Part shown: positions 36,551-45,827 of the stretch, piece after piece
Layout: every line of letters begins with the position of its first letter
How positions within the stretch are numbered: position 1 is the first letter of the stretch
From: Vulcanimicrobium alpinum
GTDB taxonomy: Bacteria; Vulcanimicrobiota; Vulcanimicrobiia; Vulcanimicrobiales; Vulcanimicrobiaceae
Assembly (NCBI RefSeq): GCF_027923555.1
Contig: NZ_AP025523.1
Span: forward strand, 1,550,001 to 1,614,000
DNA: 64,000 bases
Direction of reading: 5' to 3'
The notes under the pieces: model-generated
What the model saw: the letters and a program-made list of their open reading frames with translations, nothing else
Databases searched by the model: none
What the model was told of the DNA's origin: nothing
Position numbers and translations under genes: made by a program

Positions 36551-37575
36551 CCCTTCGACGAGCTCCGGGTGACGGGCGCCCCGACGTCGCGCTCGACGTG
36601 CGCGAGACCTCGCACACCTCGGCCGGGATGCTCACGTACGTGCGCGCGCTGAGGCGCTTGCTGCCGCGCGTCGCACCCGATCTGGCGCTCGCCGAGTTCG
36701 GCGGCGGCGACAACTTCGATCTCGCCGAGCAGGCCGGGATGCCTCTGACGCTGGCGCGGCTGCGGCCGCGCCTGGTGCATTTCCCCACGCCCTACGTGCC
36801 GCGGTTCGTCCCCTCAGCCCACGTCGTAACGGTGCACGACGTGATCGATCTCGAGTTTCCGCAGTACGCGAAGAAGAAGGTCGGGCCGTATTGGAGATAC
36901 GTCGTCGGACCGGTGCTGCGCAGCGCGCGCGCCGTGCTCACCGACGACGACGTGACCGTCGGACTCCTGGAACGGTATCTCGGCGTCGACCCCAAGCGCG
37001 TGCGGGTCATCCCGCTCGGCGTCGACGCGCCCGACCCGCTCCCGCCGCCGGTGGTGCGCGCTCGGCCGTATCTGTTCTACGCCGGGAATCACCGCCCGCA
37101 CAAAGACCTCGCGACGCTGGTACGCGCATGGGCCGCGCTCCCGGCCGAGTGCGCCGCCGATCTCGTGATGACCGGCGGCGACGAACCCGGGCTGCGCGCG
37201 CTCGGCGCGCGCGGCACGGCCGGCGAACTCGTCTTCACCGGCGAGTGCAGCGGCGAGGAGGTGTGGCGCCTGCATCGCGGCGCGGCGGCATACGTCCATC
37301 CGGCCTTGCGCGAAGGCTTCGGTCTCCCGCTGCTCGAGGCGCTGCGCGCCGGGACGCCGGTGATCGCCGCGGCGCCCGCGGTGCCGAGCGTCCTCGCGCC
37401 GCACGTGCAGACGTTCGCCGCCGGCGACGCCGGCGCGCTCGGTGCGTTGCTCGATGCGCTGCTCGCCGGGCCGCCGCGGGTACAGCGCGCGAGTGCACGC
37501 GCCGCGGCCGCGGCGCTGACGTGGGAGCACACGGCGCGCGCGACCGCCGACGTCTACCGCGAGCTGCTGCGATGA
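36547..37575 (+). CDS. Family 4 glycosyltransferase, paralogue A
   Basis: A 342-residue GT-B fold enzyme. VVTVHDVIDLEFPQYAKKK, the inter-domain LFYAGNHRPHKDLATLV and the C-terminal donor site EGFGLPLLEALRAGTPVIA are GT4 hallmarks. GTG at 36547 overlaps the GT2 stop. The first residues (VTLRRAPGD) are encoded by a copy of the dispersed repeat, so the N-terminus has been shaped by it. It is followed at 4-nt overlap by a clear paralogue. Sugar and acceptor unknown, probably surface polysaccharide. Confidence 0.9.
36552..36574. repeat. Dispersed repeat, coding copy
   Basis: CCTTCGACGAGCTCCGGGTGACG, a diverged copy of the 23-bp element, placed inside the first codons of the GT4 gene (residues 2-9). 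Confidence 0.6.
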
Positions 37576-38555
37576 TCCGCGTCGTGCTCGCCGCGCGCGC
37601 GACGAGCCGGGCGTCGATGGGGATGCGCGCCTACACGCGCGCGCTGCTCGAACGCCTTCCGCACGTCGCGCCCGACGTCGATCTGGTTCCGGTGACCTCT
37701 CCGGTCGCGCTCCATCCGCTCGCGCTGCGCGCCGCGCGTCCTCAGCTCGTGCACCTGGCGTATCTCGAAGCGGCGCCGCTGGTCCCGCGTCCGTACGTCG
37801 CGATGGTGCACGATCTGCTGCACCTGCGCTTCCCGCACTTGTTCTCACCGCTTAGCGCGTGGTACTGGCGCACCGTCGCGATCCCGCTGTATCGCGGCGC
37901 GGCGCGGATTCTCGTGAGCGACGAGCGCGTCGCCGGCGAATGCGTCGCGCTGCTCGGGATCGCGCGCGAGCGGATCCGCGTCATGCCGCTCGGCTTCGAC
38001 GAGCGGCTGCTCGACGCGGCGCCATGGGAGGCGGAGCGTCCGTACGCGTTCTACGCCGGAAACCACCGGCCGCACAAAGGACTCGCCACCCTGTACGAGG
38101 CCTGGGCCGCGCTCCCCGACGACGTCGCGCTCGATCTCGTGCTCACCGGCCCGGACGAGCCTGCGGTACGCGAGCGCTACGCGCGACGCAGCGGCACGAT
38201 CGTTTTTCTCGGCGACCTCGACGAGAAGACGCTCGCGCGGCGCTATCGCGGTGCTCTGGCGTGCGTATTGCCGTCGCTGGCCGAAGGATTCGGCATCCCC
38301 GCGCTCGAGGCAGCGGCAGTCGCGACGCCGGTGATCGCGACGGCGACCGCGGTCCCGTCGATCGTCGCGCCATACGCGCAGACCTTCGAAGCCGGCGATG
38401 CCGTCGCGCTCGCGTCGCTCCTATGCGCGATCGTGCGCGACCCGTACCGCGCGCGCGAGGCGGCGGCCGAGGGCGCCGTCCGTCTGCGGGCGTATACCTG
38501 GGATCGGTTCGCGGCTTCGACGGCCGCCGTCTATCGCGAGGTGGTATGCTCCTGA
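37572..38555 (+). CDS. Family 4 glycosyltransferase, paralogue B
   Basis: A 327-residue GT4 enzyme with VAMVHDLLHLRFPHLFSPL, AFYAGNHRPHKGLATLYEAW and AEGFGIPALEAAAVATPVIA. The shared YAGNHRPHK and VPSxxAPxxQTFxAGD blocks show that it arose by tandem duplication of its upstream neighbour. It starts directly with MIRVVLAARATSRASMGMR, lacking the repeat-encoded leader. ATG overlaps the preceding stop (ATGA). Likely adds the next sugar in the same glycan. Confidence 0.9.
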   Translation: MIRVVLAARATSRASMGMRAYTRALLERLPHVAPDVDLVPVTSPVALHPLALRAARPQLVHLAYLEAAPLVPRPYVAMVHDLLHLRFPHLFSPLSAWYWRTVAIPLYRGAARILVSDERVAGECVALLGIARERIRVMPLGFDERLLDAAPWEAERPYAFYAGNHRPHKGLATLYEAWAALPDDVALDLVLTGPDEPAVRERYARRSGTIVFLGDLDEKTLARRYRGALACVLPSLAEGFGIPALEAAAVATPVIATATAVPSIVAPYAQTFEAGDAVALASLLCAIVRDPYRAREAAAEGAVRLRAYTWDRFAASTAAVYREVVCS

Positions 38556-40102
38556 TCCGGTCCGGCCGTTGGTACGCCGCGCTGCTCGCCGTCTGCGCGG
38601 CGGCGTGGAGCGTTCCGGCGTCCGCGGCGCCGCCGAAGAAAGACGAAGCGCCGGTGCGCGCGATCGCGATCGTCGTCAACGGTGAAGAACTCTCGCGCGA
38701 TCCGGCGCCGCGGATCGTCGGCGGACGTCTGCTCGTCCCCGTCGTGCGCATCTACAGCGCGCTGGGGATCGAGGTGTCGCGGTCCGGCGACGACCTGATC
38801 GCCTCGGCGCCCGCGAAGCGGATCGCGCTGCACCGCGGGTCGAGCCGTGCGACGATCGACAACCGCGTCGTGATGATGGACTCGCCGGCGGTGGAGATCG
38901 ACGACGCGACGTATGTCTCGCTGCGCTTCGTCGCCGACTCGCTCGGAGCGCAGGTTGCGTACGATCCCAAAGCGCAGCGCGTCGAAGTGACGTCGCTCGT
39001 CGTCGGACGGACGCAGGCGCTCGAACAGCACAGCAGCGGCGGGATGACGCAGGTCGTCGGCACGGTCAGCGCGGTCGATCTGAACTCGGCACCCGAGTCG
39101 CTCACCCTCACCCGCGGTCCGTCGGTGCGCACGATCGCGATCACCTCCGACGCGAAGATCGCGATCCAGGACGTCGTCACGCGCACCTCGACGCCGGGGA
39201 CGCTCGCCGACGTGCGCGTCGGCGACGCGGCCAGCGTGCTGCTGCGCGCAAACGGGAGCGTCGACCAAGTCGTGATGCGTTATGCGTCGCGTAGCGGAAC
39301 GATCGCTGCCGTCTCCTCGAGCGCGTTTGTGCTGCAGAGCGGCTACGTGGTGACGCCCGACAAGAGCACCCAGATCACGCTCAACGGGACGGCGGCGACG
39401 ATCGGCGATCTGAAGGTCGGCGACAGCGTGACCGTGCGCCTCAACCCCGACACGAGCGAGAAGCGGCAGATCCTGGTGTCGCGCGCGATGCCGTCGACGC
39501 CGACGCCGACCGGAAGCGCCCAGATCGTCGACTTCGGCGTCGCGGCGCGCGGGCCGCTGCGTGCGGGCGAGACGTTCTCCGTGACGCTGCACGGGACGCC
39601 GGGGGGAAGGGCGACGTTCGACATCGGCACCTATCTCACCGGGTTGCCCCTGCCCGAAGTGCGCGGTCAGCCCGGCACCTACGAAACGACGTACAAGGTC
39701 CCCGAGGGCGTCAACTTCGGCCGCACGACCGTCTACGGCCACCTGACGGTCGGCGCGACGAGCGCGCCGCGGGCCGAAGCCTCGCAGCTCGTCGCGGTCA
39801 CGACGACGGCTCCGCAGATCGTCGACATCGCGCCGCAGAACGGCTTGGTCGTCAACAGCAACAAGCCGTCGATCTATGCGACGTACCGTTCGCCGACCGA
39901 TGTCGGGATCAGCGTCTCGTCGGTGCGGATCGAGGTGAACGGGCTCGACGTGACGCCCTCCTCGACGCGCACCGACACGTTCATCACCTACAGCCCTAGC
40001 GCCGCGCTCGCCGACGGCACCGTGACGGTGAAGGTGAGCGTCGCCGACAACGCCGGGAACGTCGCGCGGCGGAGCTGGACGTTCAGCGTCCGAACACGCT
40101 AG
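38546..40102 (+). CDS. Exported protein with copper-amine-oxidase-N-like domain
   Basis: A 518-residue secreted protein. A signal peptide ending SVPASA is followed by a CuAO_N1-type domain (AIVVNGEELSRDPAPRIVGG ... EIDDATYVSLRFVADSLGAQV) of the kind found in cell-wall proteins of Firmicutes and relatives. Then come a middle beta region with QxxGTVSAVDL/RSGTIAAVSS repeats and C-terminal Ig/CARDB-like strands (VDIAPQNGLVVNSNKPSIYATY). Probably envelope-associated. ATG at 38546 overlaps the glycosyltransferase end by 10 nt, tying it to the glycan operon. No enzymatic motif seen. Confidence 0.85.
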   Translation: MLLIRSGRWYAALLAVCAAAWSVPASAAPPKKDEAPVRAIAIVVNGEELSRDPAPRIVGGRLLVPVVRIYSALGIEVSRSGDDLIASAPAKRIALHRGSSRATIDNRVVMMDSPAVEIDDATYVSLRFVADSLGAQVAYDPKAQRVEVTSLVVGRTQALEQHSSGGMTQVVGTVSAVDLNSAPESLTLTRGPSVRTIAITSDAKIAIQDVVTRTSTPGTLADVRVGDAASVLLRANGSVDQVVMRYASRSGTIAAVSSSAFVLQSGYVVTPDKSTQITLNGTAATIGDLKVGDSVTVRLNPDTSEKRQILVSRAMPSTPTPTGSAQIVDFGVAARGPLRAGETFSVTLHGTPGGRATFDIGTYLTGLPLPEVRGQPGTYETTYKVPEGVNFGRTTVYGHLTVGATSAPRAEASQLVAVTTTAPQIVDIAPQNGLVVNSNKPSIYATYRSPTDVGISVSSVRIEVNGLDVTPSSTRTDTFITYSPSAALADGTVTVKVSVADNAGNVARRSWTFSVRTR

Positions 40103-40110
40103 GAGCGCGC

Positions 40111-41703
40111 GTGCGACGATTCCCGGCCCTGCCGCTTCTCGCGCTCGCTCTCGCCGCGTCCGGCTGCGGCGGCGGGAGCGCGGCAAAGGCCGGCTCGGGA
40201 CCGCTGCTCGTGATGGCGCGCGTCAAGGACGCCGTCGTGCTCGACCCCTCGCACGCGACCGACGGCCTCTCGCTCAACGTCACCAATGAGGTGATGCAGA
40301 ACATCGTCGGGCTGAAACCCGGTTCGTTCGAGATCGTCGGTGAGATCGCGCGGTCGTGGTCGGTCAGCGACGACGGCAGAACGTGGACGTTCGAGCTGCG
40401 TCCCGGGCTGCAGTTCTCCGACGGGACGGCGGCCGACGCCGCCGCGGTGAAGTTCAACCTCGACCGCTGGCGTCTGCGCTCGCATCCGGCGCACGGCAGT
40501 TTCGCGTATCCGTACTACGCGTCGGTCTTCGGCGGTTTTCCCGGCGCGATCGTCGACGTGCGCGCGCCGTCGCCGACGCGGCTGGTGATCGGGCTCGCAT
40601 CGCCGCGCGGTTCGTTTCTGCACGATCTCGCCGATCAGGCGTTCGGGATCGGTTCGCCGGCCGCGATCTCGGCCGATCCGAAGGGCTTCGAACTCAAGCC
40701 GGTCGGGAGCGGCCCGTACATGGTCGCGGAGTGGGTGCGCGACGATCACATCACGCTCGTCGCGAACCCCAAGTGGGCGGGGAAGAAACCCGGCTATCCG
40801 ACGGTGCTGATCCGCGACATCCCCGATCAGGCGACCAGCGTGCTCTCGCTCGAAAAGGGCGACATCGACATGCTGACCGATCCGCGTCCGGAAGACGCGA
40901 AGACGCTGGCCGCCAAAGGAATCGCGCTCGCGCTGCAGCCGGCCAACAACACGTCGTACATCGCGCCCGAGACGGAGAAGAAGCCGTTCGGCGATCCGCG
41001 CGTCCGTCAGGCGATCGCGTACGCGATCGATAAAGAAGCGATGGTCGCGCACCTCTACGCGAAGGGCGCGATGGTGGCGAACGACTGGCTGCCGCCCGGG
41101 ATGCTCGGCGACAACCCCGCGCTCAAAGCCTACCCGCACGACGTCGCGCGCGCGAAAGCGCTGCTCGCCGCCGCCGGCTATCCGCACGGATTCAGCACGA
41201 CGCTCAGTTATCCGACCTCGCCGCGGCCGTATCTGCCCGATCCGCCGCGCGTCGCCGAGACGCTGCAGTCGGATCTGCGCGCGGCGGGGATCGAGGTCAC
41301 GCTGCAGCCCAGCGAGTTCGGCGTTTTTCTCGACAAGGTGCGGCACGGCGAACACGAGCTCGCGCTGATCGGCTGGACCGGCGACAACGGAGACCCCGAC
41401 AACTTCCTCTACCCCTTGCTCGACCAGGACTCGGCGCGCAAGGACGGGACCGCGCAGAACTACTCGTTCTGGCGCGATCCGGCGTATCACGAATTGATGC
41501 TGGCCGGACAGCGCACGAACGATCCGGCGAAGCGCGCGGCGATCTATCGCAAGGCGCTGGTGATGATCCACGATCTGGCGCCCGCGATTCCGCTGGTGCA
41601 CACGACGGTGCCGGTCGCGCTGAAGCCGACGATCAAGGGTTTCGTGCCGAGTCCCAACACCGCGTACCACTTCGTGCTGATCCAACCGCCCGCGGGGAGC
41701 TGA
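40111..41703 (+). CDS. Peptide/oligosaccharide ABC transporter substrate-binding lipoprotein (SBP_bac_5)
   Basis: A 530-residue family 5 solute-binding protein. Lipobox ASGC follows a short signal peptide. Family signatures include LDPSHATDGLSLNVTNEVMQ, LARSWSVSDDGRTWTFELRP-type text (here IARSWSVSDDGRTWTFEL) and FSDGTAADAAAVKFNLDRW. GTG at 40111 lies 8 nt after the previous stop with GGAGCGC between. No permease or ATPase genes are adjacent, so it works with components encoded elsewhere. Confidence 0.93.
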   Translation: MRRFPALPLLALALAASGCGGGSAAKAGSGPLLVMARVKDAVVLDPSHATDGLSLNVTNEVMQNIVGLKPGSFEIVGEIARSWSVSDDGRTWTFELRPGLQFSDGTAADAAAVKFNLDRWRLRSHPAHGSFAYPYYASVFGGFPGAIVDVRAPSPTRLVIGLASPRGSFLHDLADQAFGIGSPAAISADPKGFELKPVGSGPYMVAEWVRDDHITLVANPKWAGKKPGYPTVLIRDIPDQATSVLSLEKGDIDMLTDPRPEDAKTLAAKGIALALQPANNTSYIAPETEKKPFGDPRVRQAIAYAIDKEAMVAHLYAKGAMVANDWLPPGMLGDNPALKAYPHDVARAKALLAAAGYPHGFSTTLSYPTSPRPYLPDPPRVAETLQSDLRAAGIEVTLQPSEFGVFLDKVRHGEHELALIGWTGDNGDPDNFLYPLLDQDSARKDGTAQNYSFWRDPAYHELMLAGQRTNDPAKRAAIYRKALVMIHDLAPAIPLVHTTVPVALKPTIKGFVPSPNTAYHFVLIQPPAGS

Positions 41704-41707
41704 GCTC

Positions 41708-42058
41708 ATGGCACTCGATCCGAACTGCCTGTTCTGCAAGATCGTTCGCAAGGAGATCGCCGCGAACGAAGTGCTGCGCGACGACCACGTCGTCGCGTTT
41801 CACGATCTCAATCCGCAGGCGCCGACGCACGTGCTCGTGATCCCGACCAGTCACGCCCAGGATCTGAGCGCCTTCACCGCCGGCGCCGACGCCGAGCAGG
41901 CGGCGCGGCTGCTGCATGCGGCGGCCGAGATCGGCGCCCGTTTCGGACCCGGCGGCTATCGCGTGGTGATGAACCAAGGCCGCGACGCAGGGCAGAGCGT
42001 CTTTCACCTGCACGCGCACGTCCTCGCCGGGCGCGCGATGGCGTGGCCGCCCGGCTGA
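41708..42058 (+). CDS. hinT: HIT-family nucleotide hydrolase (HinT-like)
   Basis: A 116-residue histidine-triad protein cleaving nucleoside phosphoramidates or similar adducts. The N-terminal CLFCKIVRKEIAANEV has the HinT zinc Cys pair, HVLVIPTSHAQDL lies mid-protein, and the triad itself is FHLHAHVLAGR. The start is ATG at 41708. It is upstream of rpsU, a common arrangement in Terrabacteria, but rpsU has its own promoter in the gap. Confidence 0.95.
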   Translation: MALDPNCLFCKIVRKEIAANEVLRDDHVVAFHDLNPQAPTHVLVIPTSHAQDLSAFTAGADAEQAARLLHAAAEIGARFGPGGYRVVMNQGRDAGQSVFHLHAHVLAGRAMAWPPG

Positions 42059-42073
42059 CCGGGCGCGGACTTT

Positions 42074-42102
42074 TTGACGGCCGCGGGCCGCTGTGGTAGA
42101 CT
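42074..42102 (+). promoter_or_regulatory. Sigma-70-type promoter for rpsU
   Basis: TTGACG (42074-42079) and TAGACT (42097-42102) are separated by exactly 17 nt. It lies about 65 nt upstream of the rpsU ATG and just after the hinT stop. Confidence 0.8.
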
Positions 42103-42168
42103 CTCGCGTCGGGCCGTATAGGCCGCGAAGCGGCTGCACGCCGCGCGGAGGGAGGTGTTTCGTAGCAA

Positions 42169-42339
42169 ATGGAGATTCGAGTCGCACCCGGAGAGACGAT
42201 CGAGAGCGCTCTGCGTCGCTTCAAGAAGGCGACCCAGAAGGCCGGCGTCCTCGCCGAGGCGCGGAAGCACGAGCACTACGAGAAGCCGAGCGTCCGCCGC
42301 AAAAAGAAGAGTGCCGCCGCGCGCAAGCGCCGCAGCTAA
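42169..42339 (+). CDS. rpsU: 30S ribosomal protein S21
   Basis: A 56-residue basic protein, [20 protein letters not shown] onward, ending in the Lys/Arg-rich tail [12 protein letters not shown]. This is the canonical S21 length and pattern. ATG at 42169, with a GGAGGGAGG stretch about 14 nt upstream, an unusually long spacing. It has its own promoter and a strong terminator, so it is a monocistronic unit here. In Firmicutes it is followed by yqeY. In this window a receptor gene intervenes. Confidence 0.96.
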   Translation: MEIRVAPGETIESALRRFKKATQKAGVLAEARKHEHYEKPSVRRKKKSAAARKRRS

Positions 42340-42362
42340 CCCGGTCTCACGGTCTCGCAATG

Positions 42363-42394
42363 GGCATCCATGACAACCATGGATGCCTTTTTTT
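42363..42394 (+). terminator. Intrinsic terminator after rpsU
   Basis: A 10-bp perfect stem GGCATCCATG / CATGGATGCC with loop ACAAC, directly followed by seven T residues. A textbook rho-independent terminator. Confidence 0.95.
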
Positions 42395-42400
42395 GTGCTG

Positions 42401-42429
42401 GGGACAAAGAGGAAGCGCAAGCGTACACT
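42401..42429 (+). promoter_or_regulatory. Possible promoter of the TonB-dependent receptor
   Basis: GGGACA (42401-42406, 4/6 to the -35 consensus) and TACACT (42424-42429, 4/6 to the -10 consensus) are spaced by 17 nt. They lie just beyond the rpsU terminator and 73 nt before the receptor ATG. Confidence 0.4.
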
Positions 42430-42502
42430 TAACAAACCGATAACCAACGCTAGCCGGGTCGCAACAGAGCGCCGGCCGTGTCGCTCCCCCTTCGAGGATC
42501 CC

Positions 42503-45289
42503 ATGCGCCCACACGTTTTTGCGCGCGCCGTCCTGACGGCGTGTACGCTCGTCATTTTCGCGATCGCCTCCGGGGCGGTCGCGGCGGCGGCCGGGACCGC
42601 CACGATTCAAGGCACCGTTCGCAGCGGCGCCTCGCCCGTCGCGGGCGCCGCGGTAAGGGTCACCGGTCCCGCGAGCACCAGCGCGACGACCGACGCCAAC
42701 GGCAGTTTTACCGTCGACGTGCCGCCGGGCGTCTACCGCATCGACGTCACCAAGGGCGGCTACGTCGCCGCCGCGCTGACGGATCTTGCGGTCGTCGAGG
42801 GCGCGACCATCCCCGTCACGGTCACCCTCAACCAAGCCGACCTCACCTCGCTGCAGACCATCGGCCGCGTTTCGACGATCAGCCGCGGGAGCGGCAGCGC
42901 GATCAACACCGGCACGGCGACGTCGAGCTACGTCAACGCGCAGGCGTTCGGCAACCTTGCCAACCCGCAGATCAACAACGTGCTCGAGCGTCTTCCCGAC
43001 GTCACGATCCAGCACATGGGCAGTCAACCCGACACGACGATCATCGTCGGCGGCGTGCAGCCGTACGAAACGCAAGTGCTGATCGACGGCCATCCGCTCG
43101 CGCTCGGGCAGTACGGAGTGTGGCTGAGCCAGTATTTCCCGTCGTACCTGATCGGCGGCGTCGAAACGCAGTCGGGTCCCGGCAACACGACGCCGTTCGC
43201 GAACATCGCCGTCGGCGGGACGGCGAACCTGCTCACGCCGAGCTTCACCCAGCGTGAAACGGCCGAGTTCGTGACCGGCTACGACAACTACCAGGCGCAG
43301 TATTCGCACTTCCTCGCCACCGGCTCCGCGGGCAAACTCCAGTACGTCGCGGGCGGCGGCGTCGACGGCTACAACGGCCCGTACTTCGGCACCACCAAGT
43401 GCATCATCACGCCCGACAACTTCGGCGCTGCGGAGAACACGCCGGCCGCGACCGGCATCGTCCAGACGTGCACCGATGCGAGCGGTTCGTTCTTCAGCAA
43501 AGGCGAGACGCTCAAGCTGCGCTACAACTTCTCGCCGCAGACGTCGTTCGAAGCGGGCTTCGTCGGCGCGTGGGGCGGTTACAACCCGCAGGGCACCGCG
43601 TGGGGAACGACGCTCGGCGCGACCCAGATCGTGCAGTGTCTGCAAGCCGATCCGCTCAAGTGCACCAATCCCAACTTCTCGTATCTCACCGGGAGCAAGG
43701 TTGCGGGCTACGGCTGGTATACCGGCTCGTCGGTCTACAACAACCAGACGCTCTTCGATGCGCAGCTGCGCACGTCGCTGGGCAACAACACGCTGCTGAT
43801 TCGTCCGTACGTCGGCGTGATCGAACCGGAGATCATCCTCGGCGCGGGACAGACGTCGTACCCGAACTTCTTCTCGCCGCCCGGTGTCCTGCCGACCAAC
43901 CCCGATGCGAGCCTTCCGACCAGTCAGTACCAGCAGTTCGTCTCCGACTGCAGCGCCAACTTCGGCAATCCCACCGATCCGAGCGGCAAGGTGGTCGTCG
44001 TCGGGAACCAGACGCAGTGCTTCGGCGGCGCCTACACGACGTTCGAACAGGACAAGCTGTACGGCACGACGTTCTCGCTCCTGCACCCGTTCGGCGACAG
44101 CCTGCTGAACTTCACGTACGACTTTCACGGACAGAGCACGTACGCGTACATCGACAGCCCGGCGTTCGTCTCCGTACCGTTCTCGACCGATCGCTATTCG
44201 ACGTTCTCGCTCACCGGCGATCTCCACCTGATCCGCAATCTCGGGATCAACTTCGGGCTCTACGACACGACCTGGAAAGTGAACGGCGTGCAGCGCGCCA
44301 ATCCGGCGTCGCTGACCGACACGTCGCTGACCGGCCTGAGCCGCAGCATCACGCGCTTCGATCCGCATCTCGCGTTCGTGTTCCGGCCGAGCGGCGGCAT
44401 CTCGTATCGTGCGTCGTACGGCACCTCGGCGACGTTCCCGTTCATCGGTCAAGTCAGCGGCCTGGCCACGTATCAGACGCCGGCCGCGTCGCTGGGGCCG
44501 CCGTTCCAGTTCGGCGGAACGCTCACCGAGAAGAACCCGAATCTCGTCCCCGAGGTCTCGATCTCCGAGGGCCTCGGCGTCGACAAACGGTTCGGAAACG
44601 GCGCGGTCGTAAGCCTCGATCTGCAGAACACGGTCGTCCACGACGTCTTCGAGCAATTGACCTCGGCGGTCCAGTCGCCGACGGGGCTCGAAGGGATCTT
44701 CTCGCCGATCAACGCGGCGCGGCTGCGGACGCAGCTGGCAACGCTGAAGTACTCGTACGCGCCGCGCACGGGCTTCGGCTACAACGCGCAGATCGCGGCC
44801 GAGAAGTCCGTCGTGGACGGTCTCACCCCGGATCTGTATCCGCCCGGGAGCAGCGTCGGCAGCTTCCCGGTCAACAACGTGCAGATCTGCGGCAACGGCG
44901 TCGCGGCGCCCGGGATTCCGACGTGCATTCCGTACCTCAAAGGCTACGGCCAACTGACGTACACCTGGCGCGACGACACCTACGCGGGCCTGGGCGTGAA
45001 CTATCAAGGGAAGAACAACGCGTACTTCCAGCCGCCGTTTGCGCTGCTCGACTTCACGTTCCGCCGTCCGATCACGCGGATGCTGGAACTGCAAGTCGGC
45101 GTCGAGAACCTGCTCAACACGAACACGTACAACCAGTACCTCGCCGCGCCGAATCTTGGTACGCCGCTGACCGCGGCGGCCACCGACCTCAACGCGACGA
45201 AGCTGCAGCAGACGTCGTTCACGCCGACCCTCGTGTCGGCGCCGCCCCGCGTGGTGCGCCTGCAGGCGCGCTTCCACATGGGACGCTGA
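42503..45289 (+). CDS. TonB-dependent receptor with N-terminal carboxypeptidase-regulatory-like domain
   Basis: A 928-residue outer-membrane transporter. A signal peptide (FARAVLTACTLVIFAIASG) is followed by a CarboxypepD_reg/beta-sandwich domain (TIQGTVRSGASPVAGAAVRV, residues about 32-115). The plug has LERLPDVTIQHMG and VLIDGHPLAL, and a long beta-barrel follows, with a final LQVGVENLLNTNTYNQY and RVVRLQARF strand. ATG at 42503 has GAGG at 5-nt spacing. Energised by TonB/ExbBD, none of which is nearby. The ligand cannot be deduced. The chain ends RFHMGR rather than with a terminal aromatic residue. Confidence 0.93.
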   Translation: MRPHVFARAVLTACTLVIFAIASGAVAAAAGTATIQGTVRSGASPVAGAAVRVTGPASTSATTDANGSFTVDVPPGVYRIDVTKGGYVAAALTDLAVVEGATIPVTVTLNQADLTSLQTIGRVSTISRGSGSAINTGTATSSYVNAQAFGNLANPQINNVLERLPDVTIQHMGSQPDTTIIVGGVQPYETQVLIDGHPLALGQYGVWLSQYFPSYLIGGVETQSGPGNTTPFANIAVGGTANLLTPSFTQRETAEFVTGYDNYQAQYSHFLATGSAGKLQYVAGGGVDGYNGPYFGTTKCIITPDNFGAAENTPAATGIVQTCTDASGSFFSKGETLKLRYNFSPQTSFEAGFVGAWGGYNPQGTAWGTTLGATQIVQCLQADPLKCTNPNFSYLTGSKVAGYGWYTGSSVYNNQTLFDAQLRTSLGNNTLLIRPYVGVIEPEIILGAGQTSYPNFFSPPGVLPTNPDASLPTSQYQQFVSDCSANFGNPTDPSGKVVVVGNQTQCFGGAYTTFEQDKLYGTTFSLLHPFGDSLLNFTYDFHGQSTYAYIDSPAFVSVPFSTDRYSTFSLTGDLHLIRNLGINFGLYDTTWKVNGVQRANPASLTDTSLTGLSRSITRFDPHLAFVFRPSGGISYRASYGTSATFPFIGQVSGLATYQTPAASLGPPFQFGGTLTEKNPNLVPEVSISEGLGVDKRFGNGAVVSLDLQNTVVHDVFEQLTSAVQSPTGLEGIFSPINAARLRTQLATLKYSYAPRTGFGYNAQIAAEKSVVDGLTPDLYPPGSSVGSFPVNNVQICGNGVAAPGIPTCIPYLKGYGQLTYTWRDDTYAGLGVNYQGKNNAYFQPPFALLDFTFRRPITRMLELQVGVENLLNTNTYNQYLAAPNLGTPLTAAATDLNATKLQQTSFTPTLVSAPPRVVRLQARFHMGR

Positions 45290-45295
45290 TCGCCG

Positions 45296-45331
45296 CGAAG
45301 GCGTCCGGACGTCAAGGTCCGGGCGCCTTCG
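45296..45331 (+). terminator. Long hairpin after the TonB-dependent receptor
   Basis: A 15-bp stem (CGAAGGCGTCCGGAC / GTCCGGGCGCCTTCG with one T-G wobble) closing a 6-nt loop. No T-run follows, so it may be a weak or factor-assisted terminator or an mRNA 3' stabiliser. It separates the receptor from yqeY. Confidence 0.6.
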
Positions 45332-45349
45332 ATCAAGTAGCGTGATCCG

Positions 45350-45796
45350 ATGAGCATCAAAGACGAGATCACCGCCGACATGAAGGAGGCGATGAAAGCG
45401 CGCGATCAGCTCCGGCTCGACACGCTACGCAGCATCGTCTCGGCGTTCAACTACCGCCGCATCGAAGCCGGCGCCGACCTGTCGGAGGCCGATCAGCTGG
45501 CGGTCGTCCAGAAATTGGTCAAGCAGCGCACCGATTCGATCGACCAGTACGCAAAAGCCGGGCGCACCGAGCTCGTCGAGAAGGAGACGCGCGAGCGCGA
45601 GATCCTGGTGAAATACCTCCCGGCGCAGAAGTCTGCCGATGAGATCCGCGGCATCGTGCGCGCCGCGCTCGCTGGCCTCCCGGCCGACGGCCGCAACCAG
45701 GGCGCCGTCATGAAGCTGGTGATGCCGCAGCTCAAGGGGGTCGCCGATGGAAACGTCGTGCGTCAAGTCGTCGGCGAGGAGCTCGGATCGGCGTAA
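45350..45796 (+). CDS. yqeY: GatB/YqeY domain protein
   Basis: A 148-residue YqeY-type protein: MSIKDEITADMKEAMKARDQ, RLDTLRSIVSAFNYRRIEAG, then YLPAQKSADEIRGIV and MKLVMPQLKGVADGNVVRQVV. The domain resembles the tRNA-binding tail of GatB, and the cellular role is not settled. ATG 45350. It heads the long conserved string (nfeD, floA, phoH, ybeY and so on). Its normal upstream partner rpsU is displaced by the receptor gene. Confidence 0.95.
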   Translation: MSIKDEITADMKEAMKARDQLRLDTLRSIVSAFNYRRIEAGADLSEADQLAVVQKLVKQRTDSIDQYAKAGRTELVEKETREREILVKYLPAQKSADEIRGIVRAALAGLPADGRNQGAVMKLVMPQLKGVADGNVVRQVVGEELGSA

Positions 45797-45827
45797 CTCC
45801 GCCGCCCGGGCGGCGGTACGCATCACT

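Noticed and set aside
42347-45277. 976-residue minus-strand ORF opposite the TonB-dependent receptor
   Set aside because: Arg-rich with no domain. The plus strand has signal peptide, plug and barrel.
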